A DNA stretch of 64,000 bases, taken from assembly GCA_018340805.1 (NCBI GenBank), contig JACMZG010000008.1, positions 56,667,622 to 56,731,621 on the forward strand. Direction: 5' to 3'. Source of the DNA: Microvelia longipes. Taxonomy: Eukaryota > Arthropoda > Insecta > Hemiptera > Veliidae. Positions 12,088 to 24,800 of this stretch are shown in pieces. How positions within the stretch are numbered: the first letter of the stretch is position 1; each line of letters begins with the position of its first letter. Under the pieces are notes generated by a model that did not search any database, was not told the origin of the DNA, and saw only the letters and a program-made list of their open reading frames with translations. The translations under genes were made by a program, and so were the position numbers.

Positions 12088-12960
12088 TTGTCAGAGCTTA
12101 GCCTTAGGTTTGATCAGTTATTGTTTCATGAGAAGATTTTTGCATATATCAGGTCGTTATCAGTTGCCACTGATATCCTTTTTACAGACATATCTTATGT
12201 GTCTGACCTGATTTATAGTGCCATACATGCGGAAACCTCCGCTACGAGGCAAATTATTACGCCTTCTACGCTTCAAGCAACCTACAGGGAAATACAGCGC
12301 AATATAACCAGGGCAGGCCTAGATTTGTTAATGGACCCAACAACTGATCCTGTCTTGTTCTATCAGTTAGGGCAGACTGGCCTGGTACACGCTGATAACA
12401 GGCTATATTTGACGCTAACTGTACCACCGATACAACGAACAATGGTAGCAGCTCCGCACAGGGTGTTTGCATTCCCAACCTATGATGACAGTACGAAAGA
12501 GACTCTTCCTCTGGTACCAGACTTTGATTATATCCTGGTCACCACGGATCAAACATATTATGCACTAATGACGCAGGATGACCTCAGCAACTGCAATTAC
12601 ATTCTGATTGTTATCTGAATGCCTGAGGCAGTTACACGCAGTTCTGCAACCATAGCGGTTCATAACATAACACTGGCCTCGCCAGCTATGCTGCTCGCAA
12701 TGAAAGCACACTGTGGCATGATAACAAATTGGCACCCTTTATCAGTCAGGCTCTAGAGGACCTCAGAAAGGAAGCCGACTACTCCGGTGCTGCGAGATTG
12801 TATCCCACAGTTTCCGTTGACAAACTTCTTCTACAAGCAAGGATGCTACGACATCAGTCCAAGACCTACCACACTACCAGATATGGACCAGATATCCCGA
12901 TACTCATGGGGGATCGATGAGACAGGATAGACAACCAGAACCTTCTGAATTGTATGTAAT
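12088..12960 (+). pseudogene. env: Errantivirus-type env (F-like) remnant
   Basis: A 176-residue frame (12088-12618) has features resembling the errantivirus/baculovirus F-like envelope family in its middle part. There is an IITPSTL..TYREIQRNI segment, an LTLTVPP strand and a DFDYILV..TYYALMTQDDL..C stretch, the order expected of the core. Related coding continues in a different frame, and an open frame at 12729-12920 may be part of it, so the gene is broken by at least one frameshift. I see no N-terminal signal peptide, fusion-peptide region or C-terminal membrane anchor. Its location just before the 3' LTR fits env. It is a non-functional remnant of an old insect retroelement. Confidence 0.5.
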
Positions 12961-13594
12961 GATACATGTTGATAGGGGAAACTGTGTATGACTAATTATG
13001 TTAAGTGTTTACTTGTATTATTTAGATAGTTTTGTTTATCTACTCAGTTCAAAGGAGTAATACTCTTTTTACTGATACTTAGTTAAACTATTATTTTTGG
13101 GAGTAAATGCTTAATCATTTTTTTAAAATATTTATTGTATATTTCTGTTTTGTACTCTTTATTGTATCTATATTTATTGTTTATATTCCAAACTAATATT
13201 GGATCCAAATAACTACTTAATCACTATTTGATTTATTATTACTTTACATAATTATTTTAATTGCATTTAAAATTATGTTAAACTATTTATGTGTTATGAA
13301 CTTTAGGTTATACAATTATGTTTTTGTTCTACCTATTTTGTCGCAGATTGTTGTAATCGGGTGATTAGGTTGTCAAATTATTTTTTATATTTTTCTATTA
13401 TAACATTTTACATGTATTACTATTTCTAGCATTGGTACTATTGTATAGATTTTTTTTTTTTGCTAGGGAAAAAATTGCTTCTAGGATCAGTCAGGATCAG
13501 TCTACTACTCATGTTGCTATGCATACCCAGGGTTCAGTCGAAATCGGCAAACAGCCAGTTTCCCAATTTCGGCTTAATTTTGTTACCGGGGGAT

Positions 13595-14561
13595 ATTATA
13601 ACAGGGGCATTAGTTAAGCTGCTATTAAGTTTGTTATTGAGTTTGAACACAAACATATTTGAAGGATGAGATCATTCTGAGTTGGGATGAGATCATCTTG
13701 AGTTGGGACATCTCAGGGTCGAGATAACATCGGCAGATGTTTTTAATTAACATGTTCTTTTAACCTTGAAAGCCTGTAAATGAATGCGTTGTTATGTCAG
13801 TGTGAATGAGTGTGAGTGAAACCCGTGAATTTAACATGTCTAAATAGATTATGCTTCTATGAGATAACATCGGCAGATGTTTTTTAATTAACATGTTCTT
13901 TTGTTGAAAGCCTGTAATGAATGCGTTGTTATGTCAGTGTGAATGAGTGTGAGTGAACCGTGAATTTAACATGTCCAATTAGATTATGTTTCAATGAGCA
14001 CACGTGCCGATATGATTGGTCTTCTGGAAGGGGTTACCACCCTTGGCTATTTAAGCTAGCTCTGGAGACCAATCGAGAGAGTCGTCAAAGAGTAATCGAG
14101 AAGAGTAATCGAGAGACGTAAAGAGTTCAGTTCAGGAGAGTCGTCGGAGAGTAATCAAAAGAGAGTTGTCAAGAAGTGATAGAAGAGTTAATAGAATAGT
14201 AAGATGCTCCTCACATTTATCGTCGCAGCGACCTGTAAGTAATTCTTTGTCTGTGTAGTAGAGTTTACCGTTTGTATGTGCAAGTAGTATTGAGTAACTT
14301 AGGAAACTGACTGATCTTACCTAGACCTGTTAAGCATACTACTATTATAAAATTATATTAATACAACGTATAAATATATATGTCAGCTTACATTCATCAA
14401 TAAACGTATTAACTCTGAATGCTACTTATGTTTTTCTGATTAACACCCTGATATCTTTCAGACTTAATTAGGCCAGGATTCCTAGTCAAAGGAATCCCCT
14501 TTTTCTGTGGGGTTCCGGACTGGCCATCCGGTGTGAGTTCACCCAAAGCCCCACGGTTAAA
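13595..14561 (+). repeat. 3' LTR of the errantivirus-like element
   Basis: It is a near-identical direct copy of 7226-8197, including the duplicated ~141-bp unit (about 13722-13990). The differences I notice are mostly one- to three-base gaps. It is preceded by a purine-rich tract (accgggggat, about 13586-13595). Confidence 0.85.
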
Positions 14562-15454
14562 TTAATATTGTTTTGATTTTGATTTATGTCACTGTAAAAT
14601 ATAAATCTAAAACTTTGGATTTAAAAATTTCCTTTTATGAAGTTAAATATCGTTCTTATACTTATAATAATTTAGAAGAAGTATTTAAACTTAACACTTT
14701 CTACCATTCAAGGACACACTGTTGTTTTATTATTTATTGTTGCAGGGAATTTGCCACCTATTTAGTGAATTTTCATTAGCTATTTTCATTTATGGAAGTA
14801 TCTTATTAAATTAGTGGATGGGGGGAAGGGGAGGTGTTCCGTAAGGTAGAAAAAAGTATTATAGGTTCCCCACGAGTAATAAAGATTTGGATCCACTATT
14901 TAGACTAAACAGAAGGATCATCATCCTCAATTTTCCCGTACTGTGAAATTAATTTATTTCATTTAACTTTATACATGGTGTTATGGCGTTCATATTAACC
15001 ATTCTTCATCATATATAGAAAAGTAATGTGTTTAATGTGCCGGGAATTTACATGATTTATCCATTTGAGGTGTTTTAAGGTTTCATGAGTGGTTTTCACA
15101 AAGTTGTCTGTTTGTGTGTGTGTTTGTGTGCGTGTTCACATACACACAGCAACACTTGCTCAGTATTTTTACTTTTCTTTATTTATACCGTAGGAAATGT
15201 ATTGTGTTTGCAAAAAAAACCAAAACTGGGATTTCACTTGATTCATTTATTTTTTTATGTCGCTATTAACCTGCAATAAAGTCCAGTATGCTAATGTAGT
15301 ATATACGGTATGATAATATTGTTACTGGGATTATTGTTAATGATATTCGCAAAGAATGATAACAAACTTTTTGCTGTGTCACTTAAATTATGAGAACATA
15401 CATTTTTGTAAAATTTTAAGTTTGAATTTAGATAATTTAGTTATCTAAGTTTGT
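14562..15454. other. Non-coding stretch with a dispersed repeat copy
   Basis: About 15050-15300 belongs to a repeat family (atttataccgtaggaaat.., cacaaagttgtctgtttgtg) that recurs near 16640-16870, 17880-18215, 25855-26215 and 57250-57330. The rest has no recognised feature. Confidence 0.5.
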
Positions 15455-16405
15455 TCTGAGGACGAAGAAGAAGTAGTAGCTACTGCTAGAGAAATTTCAA
15501 AAGATCTTTGGCATAAAAGAATTTCTCACTTACATGAGCGGTATTTAGATATGTTAGAGAATAAAAATATGGTTAGGGTTCTTGACTTTTATAATAAAGA
15601 CATGGAGCCATGCAGAGCGTGTATCAAAGCAAAATACGCACGAAAACCATTTAAGGAAATTAATACAGGTCAATCGAATGAAATTCTTGAAAGACTTCAC
15701 ATGGACTTGGTTGGACCACTTGACGAATTTTTAGCAGGATCAAAATATATACTTACGGTAGTAGACGATTACTCACGAAAAATGTTTGTAAAATTTTTAA
15801 AAAACAAAAGTGAAACATCACACAAAATTATAAGATTAATAAAAAAATTAGAAAATTTAACCGGAAAACAAGTAAAATATGAAAGAAGAATTTTTGAATG
15901 ATAAATTAAATAACTATTATTATGAAAAAGGGATAGAACAAGAGTTAACGACAGCATACTCGCCTCAAAGTAATGACCTCGCTAAGAGAGCCAATAGGAG
16001 TATAGTAGAAAACGGAAGGGCACTGTTGATTGACTCTGGTCTACTATCGACTTTCTGGGCCGTAGCTGTGGGGACAGCAGTATATATTAGGAATAGAACA
16101 CCAGCAAAAACTAAATTATATCAAACACCTGAAGAAATTTTTACTGGTAAAAAACCTACAGTTAAACACTTACGAGTATTTGGATGTCAATGTTATTATT
16201 GGATAGACAAGCACGAAAGATAAAGTCATGGAATCATTATGGAATCTATAATATTAAGCATGTTAGTGGAGCGAACCAACTCGCCGATTTTTTAACTAAG
16301 GCTCTCAGCAAAGAAAAATCAAGCACTATCTTATTAAAAGTTATTGCTACGAAACCTTATGCAATTAAAGGGGGATCTGTTGGAGGAATAATTACAATTG
16401 CGTGT
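15455..16405 (+). pseudogene. Copia element (copy C), internally deleted
   Basis: From about 15500 the sequence encodes a Copia pre-integrase and integrase: LWHKRISHLHERYLDML, a CRACIKAK zinc-binding piece and LHMDLVGP with the first catalytic Asp. A frameshift near 15885 removes the SDNG box. In the second frame (15879-16223) the usual NGVAERANR reads NDLAKRANR, so the catalytic Glu is Lys. At about 16205 the frame jumps directly to the C-terminal end of RNase H (ANQLADFLTKAL). All of the RT is thus deleted. A purine tract, AAAGGGGGATC, precedes TGTTGGAGG at 16378, the probable start of a truncated 3' LTR. It is a different family from copies A and B. Confidence 0.8.
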
Positions 16406-16870
16406 CCGAAAAAGGGAGGAAGAGCGTAGCGAATCCGATGTAATGAAGAAAAGTTCCGAGATACCTCGTACCTGATTTTTTATTTATCATAAAAGATAAT
16501 TTATAATGTAACATAAGCAGATTAAATATGGCCTGGCCTTATTAATATTATTTACTAATAGACAGTTACTTAGGCTAGTTAGTTACCCTGGGCTATTATT
16601 AATAGCTATTACAAAGTATTATTTATGGCGTTACATGTTTTTTTTTAATTTTACTCATTTATACCGTTGTTGTAAAGAAAAAGTATTGGATTTTCAAAAA
16701 ATCAAAAACCGGGATGTCACCCGATTATCCGTTTTATGTATTTTTAAGTGGATTTTAAAAAATTGTCTGTGTATGTGTATGTATGTCTGTTATCATCCTA
16801 GTTCCCAGTGTATATATGCTAGAGAGTTAAACTTTGTACAAACATAATTCTATAGGTGTAATTGTGGAGG
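16406..16870. repeat. Fragments of the dispersed 5S-linked repeat family
   Basis: About 16408-16490 (agcgtagcgaatccgatg...aaaagttccgaga) matches the tail of the repeat at 57103-57165 in reverse. About 16640-16870 matches its other part (tttataccgt..ccgggatgtcacc). A Copia LTR fragment is directly adjacent. Confidence 0.55.
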
Positions 16871-17620
16871 CAGGAAAATAATTTTAAGTCATCATTTATC
16901 CGCAATATTAACTCAGACAAAATTTATAAAATCATAAAACGCGGAAAAATTATGCGATCAGATTTAGATTTGGCCTACCACGCATGTAGTCAAGTATAAG
17001 ATGTCCCACTTTAAGAAGGTCAAACCACATTCAGTCTTGTGTTTAAAGTTATAATATTCATTTTTCATAGTAACTATTACTGAAAAATGATCTACACAAG
17101 GCTCTATATTAATGATCCTGGTTAATATAATTATATGCACTGATACCAACACCAAACACACACAAACCAAACACTGATACCACTAGATAGTTTTTCATAC
17201 TAGCTAAACCAATGTTGTTCTCTCCAACGTTACCAATGAGACATTAAACAAAGTTAACATCTCTAAGAGACAAACTATCGTTTTCTTCAAGGAGATAAAG
17301 AATATTATAGTTTTTATAGTTCTTTTGTATTATCAGTTTTAGAAATGCCAAAAAAATAACATTATCATTTCTGTAGTTTCCATCTAGGTAATCACATCTA
17401 ATATTTACCAGCGTAATTTCATCACTGTGTTTTCAAGTGCTTTGTTTTTAGTTCTTATGTAGTTTTTTGACTGTATTAGAGCTGTTTGATTATCCATTGT
17501 AATTTTATGTTTATCCCTTAAAGTAATTTCTATTTTGCTTGGATCAGACACACCGGCGGCGCCGTCTTATCCTTTCTCGGCCATCATCGCACTTTCGGTA
17601 AAATAAAACAAAATTTCTCG
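16871..17620. other. Non-coding stretch, nothing recognised
   Basis: AT-rich DNA with only short, low-complexity frames. Confidence 0.4.
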
Positions 17621-17639
17621 ATTTTTTAAACTAAAAATT

Positions 17640-18215
17640 GAATTTACAGTATTTAGATTCAATGTTTAATATTAATATTAGAAAAAAGTAAGAGCTACTT
17701 TCCCGAAAACATACCCTGCACTTATAACCAAACTTAGTATACTTATTTATTACGTAAAGGTATACACTTGTACCAAACTTCAACTTGATTAGATTATTTT
17801 CTGAGTTTTTACAATTTTTAAAAAACCGTAAACAAATCAATTGATAAAAATTGAACTAATGCTGATAATAAATTAAAAATTGGCACATGTTGAACTTATA
17901 TACTTATATATGTGCTATATTCATATATACTTATATATGAATTTTCAAAAATTTCCCGAATGAATATTGCGGGTTAGTGACGTCATGAAAAAATGATTTT
18001 CTGGATAGTACAACTAGACCTAAATATTAATTTTTGTATAAGTTTCAACTTTCTAGCAAAGGAAGATACGATGATAACAGACACACACAGACAACTTTGT
18101 GAAATCAATTAGGAGGTCTTAAAAGCACATGAAATGGATAATTCCGGTGGCATCCCGGTCTCACACAATACTTTTCCTATATACCTACGATATAAATGAG
18201 GGAACGTAAAAGAAC
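17640..18215 (-). repeat. Dispersed repeat family member
   Basis: Blocks such as ccaaacttcaacttgattagat, cattttttcatgacgtcac and catcccggtctcac..ttttcctatatacctac recur at 25890-26215 and 57250-57330. It ends about 30 bp downstream of the host gene's stop codon. Confidence 0.55.
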
Positions 18216-18239
18216 ATTAAATGAAGTAACAGAACTAGT

Positions 18240-18245
18240 TTTATT
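18240..18245 (-). terminator. Possible polyadenylation signal AATAAA
   Basis: AATAAA overlaps the last base of the TAA stop codon of the acyl-CoA synthetase gene. Whether it or a later hexamer is used cannot be told from sequence. Confidence 0.35.
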
Positions 18246-18517
18246 TACAATAGTCGTCTCAGCTGTCTCCTAAGTATTTTACCAGAAGCAGTTTTAGGAA
18301 TAGAAGATACAAATCTTACAGAAGTCACATGTTTATGTTTAGATAATTGTGATGCCACAAATGATTTAATATCTTGTTCTGATATTTTAGCATCAGGAAT
18401 AGTTTGTACAAATGCTACAGGAGTTTCTCCTTTTCTTTCACAAGCTACTCCAACTACACCAGCTTCAAGAACACCAGGATATCTTCTTATCACGTCTTCC
18501 AATTCTGCTGGAGCAAC
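18245..18517 (-). CDS. Acyl-CoA synthetase exon 8 (last)
   Basis: It encodes residues 483-572 and the TAA stop, after acceptor attaaag|GTT. This is the mobile C-terminal domain: [20 protein letters not shown] and [11 protein letters not shown], whose Lys562 is the family's adenylation lysine. The protein ends RRLL. Confidence 0.94.
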   Translation of the reverse strand, partial: VAPAELEDVIRRYPGVLEAGVVGVACERKGETPVAFVQTIPDAKISEQDIKSFVASQLSKHKHVTSVRFVSSIPKTASGKILRRQLRRLL

Positions 18518-21500
18518 CTTTAATAAAAACATTTTAGTAGTAAATACCAGACTTTAAGCAACTTCTCAATAGAAAAAAGTTAAAATAAAAACAAATCAGG
18601 TAGGAGGTGCTTCAGAACTTTTCTTTGCATTAAAAGCAAAGACTCAGGGAAGCACAACTAGACACCAATTTGGATTTTTGACACACTACTATGACTTTTC
18701 AATGATTTTTCAATTTCATTTGAATTGGAACTTGGTAAAAAATCAATTTTTCGAATGCCCTGAACCCTATTGTGTATGAAATATGTATAAAGTCATTAAC
18801 CCAGGGATAAGACAGCAAATTTTTTAAAAATTCTCTAAATCCCGATTTCGGCTGAAATTGAACATGCATATTTTATGTCTTTTCTTAGCTTGTAGAAAAC
18901 GATGCAATTAATTTGAGACTAATTATGTATTCTTTTCATAATTGACTAAAGTGACACTTCATAGAACAATTAAATCCCTAAATTGGACCTAATCATAAAA
19001 TTTGATCATGTCCTCCACTCTCCACCATTCTTTAAAACATCCGAAATAAAAAATATATTACATTGTTCGAAATTTTCTCCCTATCTAAAGAGTTGATATA
19101 CCTCCAGCAAGAAATATTTGTTTGATGATTTTTAACATAAACATTTAATACATAGTTGTCATTAAACTTATAAGACTTAGCAGCAACATGGAACCAGGTA
19201 TATGCTCTCATATTATGTGGATCAAAGAGATATATTACTAGAGGGGCCCTATTGGTTGAATTTTGAATCATCGAAAAAGTAACCTGACCACATTCGATTA
19301 TCATTATCATCAAATAAACAGAACAAAAAACAGTAAATTATATAGTAGAATGTTTAAAATACAAATCACAAGACAAACAATCTGCGGGAAGCCCAAATCA
19401 ATTGATTAATTATAACCTCTACTCTCTCTAGGAGGAGGTTTCAATAAGGTTACACAGAGCCCCACTAAAAATGTTCAAGTCTCTCAATATATTAAGATAG
19501 GCTTTGCTCCCTCTAGTATATATCTCTATGATGTGGATAGTATTTGGTTTAAAAATATTCCGCCAACTTTAATACTTTGAGCACAGTAGAAGCGACCAAA
19601 TTCATGCGACCAGTGGTGGCATGAATTTATTTATGCAATAAATAATATTTTAATTCGTGCATGACTTTGACACTGCCGAGATTTAGGGTTCGCATTCAAG
19701 ATTACGCTCTCAGTTTATTTCAGATTATTGCTAAAAAAATTATCGTCAATTTTAGAATAATATTGAAACGTAACGGTTGCCACTAACATCTGAGGTGGTT
19801 CCCGTAAGGGTTATCCTTGATAAGCCACAAGGCTTTCATCAGGCATTTTATTATTACATTCTCATGTCATTTAAACATGGTAGTTACCTGAAATCCATTA
19901 ACTTTAATAAGTTCTTTCATTCTATCCGTAATGTAAAAATATCCATTATCGTCATAGTAACCAATATCTCCTGTATGGAGCCAGCCATCTGAGTCCAATA
20001 TTTCGGCGGTTGCTTTCATGTTGTTAAGATAACCCTTCATCATCTAAATAAATATAATATACTATACATCTGTCACTACAAAATTTTCAGAGAGAAAATT
20101 TAGGAAAGATTGCATGAACTTGCAACTTGTGTGGTAAACTTGTGGCGTTTGCAACAAGAGCTAGATATGTTGAAAGCAATAAAACTATCAAATGCCTGCA
20201 CTAATTTACTAGCCCAGACTGGTCTATCTAGCAACCGGTAAAATGCCTGGTGCGCTCTCAGAAAAGAAGAAAAGAGTAAATAATGAGTACCTTTGGGTAT
20301 TATATTTAAATTTTAAGTAATTTTAAGTATTAAATTCAAAAATTTACTCTCTCACGGCCAAGAGTAACGGTACGCCCTTGACTAAAGTAATATATAAACC
20401 AAGTTGGGAAACAAACGAAATTTTGTCAGACCTGGCATGCAGTTCACATTTTGTCCTCCAGGGAGTTGACTCAAATTTCCCTTTGTTTTACCCTAGTAAA
20501 TGTAAAAAAACTATTTACGGTACTCAAAATTTTTGTTTTTATTGCATTTATTTGAACAGTTTAGTTTAAAATGTTAATAACTGGTGTAAGAAATATATTT
20601 TGCCTCATCCAATAGTGGTTTAAGTCCGAATCTTTAAATACTAGGTTTGTTTAAATTACTTAAAACGAGCGGCTAATTAAACTTTTTTTCGTGTGCACTA
20701 CTTAACTTGTTGCACAACAAGCAGTTTGTCATCGTGTATCATTTGCAGTACATTTTTGCAAATGATATTTGTTTTCCCCCTTCAAATATTAATTGTAATT
20801 AGTAATTTAACAAATTTAACCTATTTTTTAATGTAATAAAAGCAATCGTAATTTCAAGGCAATACACTGTCGTCTGCATTTTCTTCAAACTCTTAATAAA
20901 AACATGTGGTTTACCTTTACTATATCTTTTTCTTTAACTAATTTAAATTATTTAACAGAATTGAGAACAAAATCATTAAATTATCACGTACATATTAAAG
21001 TATGAAAACACGATAAAATGTAAAACTCACCTAATATTATCAGGGTTGCCAAAAAATTAAATAAGAATACCTAAATCCTAAAAGGCGCATGCGCAGTTAT
21101 TTTAATTTTAGCTATTTTTAATTTTTGAGCCAGCTATCAGCTGATCGGGCAGGTCTGAAATTTTTTTTACATGTGTCAGTATAGGAGTTTCCCTACTTGG
21201 TTTATATATTACTTTACCCTCGACCTATATCTATAAAATCCTTGCGCTCTCACTGTTGTAAGAAGTACGCCCTCGATCTTGATGAATTCAAACCCTAGCG
21301 CACTTACTGTTGTGAGAAGTGCGCTCTCGAATTTTATACCTCAAATACATAAGTAAACCCTAATAGTTAATTAAAGTTTTACGTAAGTAAGCCTTTTAAC
21401 ACATAAATACATAATTAAGACGCTAGACGTGAAGAGATTAATAGTATAAAATGTTAGTAGTAACTCTATTAACAGAGATAGATTACTAGAAATGCTAATG

Positions 21501-21812
21501 CTCGGGCTTGTAACGTATACCACATGAGATTAATGGTATGAAAAATAAAAGCTTGGATTCGGTACCCTCAACGTAATAGGATTAATAATCAGAGGGCCTC
21601 GTTTTATAAAAGTACAAGTCTTGTATACTACAAAGTAAAAAGATACAAGTTTACTAATAATTGTAAGACATTCGTTTCTCTTATGTACAAGTGTAGACTA
21701 ATAATTATTAGCCTAGGTGATAGAATTTATAAGGTGATTCTTATGCTTAAGAATATGTACTATTTAATTGTGAACCATTTGTATGAAGTTTGTATACTTT
21801 AAAAACAAATAA

Positions 21813-21843
<31 letters not shown>

Positions 21844-24800
21844 GTTGTTGTTGTTGTTTTTGTTTTCTCATTGCATAGCAATGGCATTAAATGGCAGCGG
21901 GACATTTAATCCAAAGGTGTAATTTTTTTTTAGGGGGGGGGGGGTGACTCTATTCGGTGTTTGTTTGGGTTATTATTATTTGTCCAGGAATGCTGTTAGA
22001 TGAATGATAAAGGAATTATTCATTATAATAATTATATTATTATAATAATTTATTATTATATATTATAATATTATAATTATTATAAAAATAATATAATAAT
22101 AATTAATTATTATTATTATATTATTATTATTATTATTATTATTATGCTTAAGAATCACCAACAGAGGTTAATAGTGCGTAAATGTGTATCGTGGCTCAAT
22201 GCGCAAGCCATTGAGATAATAGTAATGAAATAGGATTACTGGGGCTCGTTAAACTCACCCCATAGAGATTAATAGTAAGGAAATGTAAATGCAAGGCTCG
22301 CTTTGCTCGCCTTAACAGGGGCTCGCTAAAAGGCTGATAGTGAAAAAAATGTAAATACCGAAACTCGCTAAGCTATCCCTGATGGTATTGATAGTGATAA
22401 AATGTAAATACTAGGGCTCGCCCAGAATAAATCAATAGTGAGAAATGTGTATATATGGTCACCCTAAATAGATTATTAAAAGGAAATGAAATATTGAGGG
22501 GTCGCTACACTCGCCTTGAAAATGTTGATAGTGAGAAATATATAAATATCGGAGCTCGCTCCACTCACCAAAACATTTTTTTGAATGCATTTAAGGAATA
22601 GTGTGATTGTGAATAATTATACAATTTTCAAGAAATAATAATAAAGTATATATTTTATTATTTTAGATGGTTTACCTGTGGTCCTTTAAAACATAGTTCA
22701 CCAGATACATTAGGAGGCAATGACTTGCCATCAATAACATCAGTCACTTTTCCCCACGTGTTAGGAACTAATTTTCCTACGGTGGACGTGTTATCAATAC
22801 CTGAGTCGCCAGGTGAATATAATGTCAGTACAGGTGAGGCTTCAGTCACACCATATGCTGAAACAAAGTTATATGTTATGTTATTTCAAACATTACTTAG
22901 TGGAGTTTAATGCACTCTTGACAGATTTTACTCTAATAACTTCAACCATTTGCGATGAATAAATGAAAGCTTGTCTGGACTTATCTACTTACAATCTTAA
23001 TAGAGGATGTTCAAAAAGCATTGGAGTTTTTGACCTCTTCCTCTCATATTTTAGGTTAAGGGTGTAACAAACTAAAAGAAACGTGGTAGGAAATATATGG
23101 AACAGGGTCCTACTAAAACTTGTTTTTAACCTAAATTAAATGAGTGTCACGTCAGCAATTAGAAAGGAAATATCAATGTTTCTCCAGCGGAAACCCTTCT
23201 AAACCTAATAGCAGAATTTTACATTAGTGTTTTTATAACAAACAAATCAAATCAAATTAACAATGAATTGCCAAAATAATAATCATTTTATCTACTTTGT
23301 CGATGTTTATATAATACCAATCTGGCTTTTCGTCGGTTAAAATAAATGACCTTCCCTCTTTGTGGCAGGAGTAAAAATGGATCAGATAGAGGTATAAATC
23401 ACACATTAAGAAGGCTAAGAGAGAAGCTTGAAAAGCCTATAGTGCGTGTATGAGTAAATCCGACCCCTAAGCAAGGTTTCACAAGATAATTTCCACAGCA
23501 CCAATGGTGTTCAATACTCTTCTTTTAAATGAGGGGGAGTTTACTTCATCTGAGAGCGCCTTGTGTCCACGCATATGCCTGGACCACAGGTGCTGGAAGA
23601 AAGAGAGTTACTTCAACCTCCTCTGGCTTCTATACCAGGAGAAGGATGTCAGCTTTTAGCTAAAGAGGTGATTACTCGTCGCAAGGTCCAATTTTCGATT
23701 CACAACGTTGCACCGCATAAGTCTCCTGGACCAGACGGTGTTATGCCAATAATGCTTCAGGGAAGTTTAGATCTTTTACAGAATGATCTTGTTAAGATCT
23801 TTAGAGCCATTCTAAATCATCAGACAATTTCTTTGTCTAGGAGAGAAGTAAGAGAGGTATTAATACCCTAACAGGGTAGACCACATTTTACTCTTGATAA
23901 GTCATATCATATCATATATAAAACTACTTCCATTTACCAAGTTGGAAGTAATGCATTCTATGAACAAATGGACGGCATGGTAATGGGTTACCTTCTATCA
24001 CCAGTCATCAGAGATGTAGTGAAAAAAACATGGAACACTTCGAGGAGCTAGCAATTAAACGAGCTCCTAAGAAGCCAAAAATCTGGAAAAGATACTTGGA
24101 TGACACCTTCATAATATGGCCTCACGGTACGCAAGAATTAAAAGTGTTCATTAATCACGTTAACAGCTTACGTCCATGTATACAATCCACTTCGGAGGTA
24201 GAAACCAACAAGAAGCTTCAGTTCTTAGACGTGCTAGTGGATCGTAGTAGCAACATTATCAAGACATCAGTATATAGAAAACCAACCCATACTGACAGAT
24301 ACCTGAACTATACATCCCACCATTCCAAAAGCATAAAAGTGGGAATATTCAAGTGCCTTTACCAAAGAGCCAAAGCCGTCTGCTAAACCCAAAGATACTA
24401 GAAGAAGAAGAGCACCTTAAAATTACTTGAAAAGAAACGGGTATCCTGCCAATGCAATCAAATTGGTATTTACACCAAGACCAGAATGAGTCGAACCTGA
24501 AGAACCAACAACCTACAAAGCCTCAGTAGTAATGCCATACTACAAAGGACCGTCCGGAAAGAGTTGACGGATCGGCAGTAAATATAGAGTCAGAATTACT
24601 CTAAGAAAGACTCTAACAAGGACTAGACCAAAGAATGAGACTCAGGATTTAAAAAATTGCATATACGAAATACCGTGCGGGTGTGAAAGCGTCTGCTACG
24701 GAGAATCTGGAAGACCACTAGATGTTAAAATTCAGGAACATAAAGGATACGTTCGGAGAGAAGAGATAGACTTATCAAAAATAGCAGCTCATGTATGAAG

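Larger units (their letters stand above)
7226..14561 (+). mobile_element. Errantivirus-like gypsy LTR element, gag-pol missing
   Basis: Two direct repeats of about 970 bp (7226-8197 and 13595-14561) flank an internal region. It begins with a tRNA-Ser primer-binding site, and a purine-rich GGGGGAT tract lies just before the second repeat. The internal region holds an env-like remnant (12088 onward) near its 3' end, which is where errantiviruses carry env. I find no zinc knuckle, protease, RT, RNase H or integrase between the LTRs. Instead there are four copies of a tandem repeat (9152-10210) and a tRNA-like sequence. This is therefore a non-autonomous or rearranged copy. The exact termini and target duplication are uncertain, because the flanking bases on both sides are TTAA-rich. 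Confidence 0.8.

Noticed and set aside
12266..12478. Minus-strand frame opposite the env remnant
   Set aside because: Antisense shadow of the plus-strand frame, which has the recognisable pattern.
17631..17840. Minus-strand 69-residue frame
   Set aside because: It lies within a dispersed repeat copy and has no known motif.
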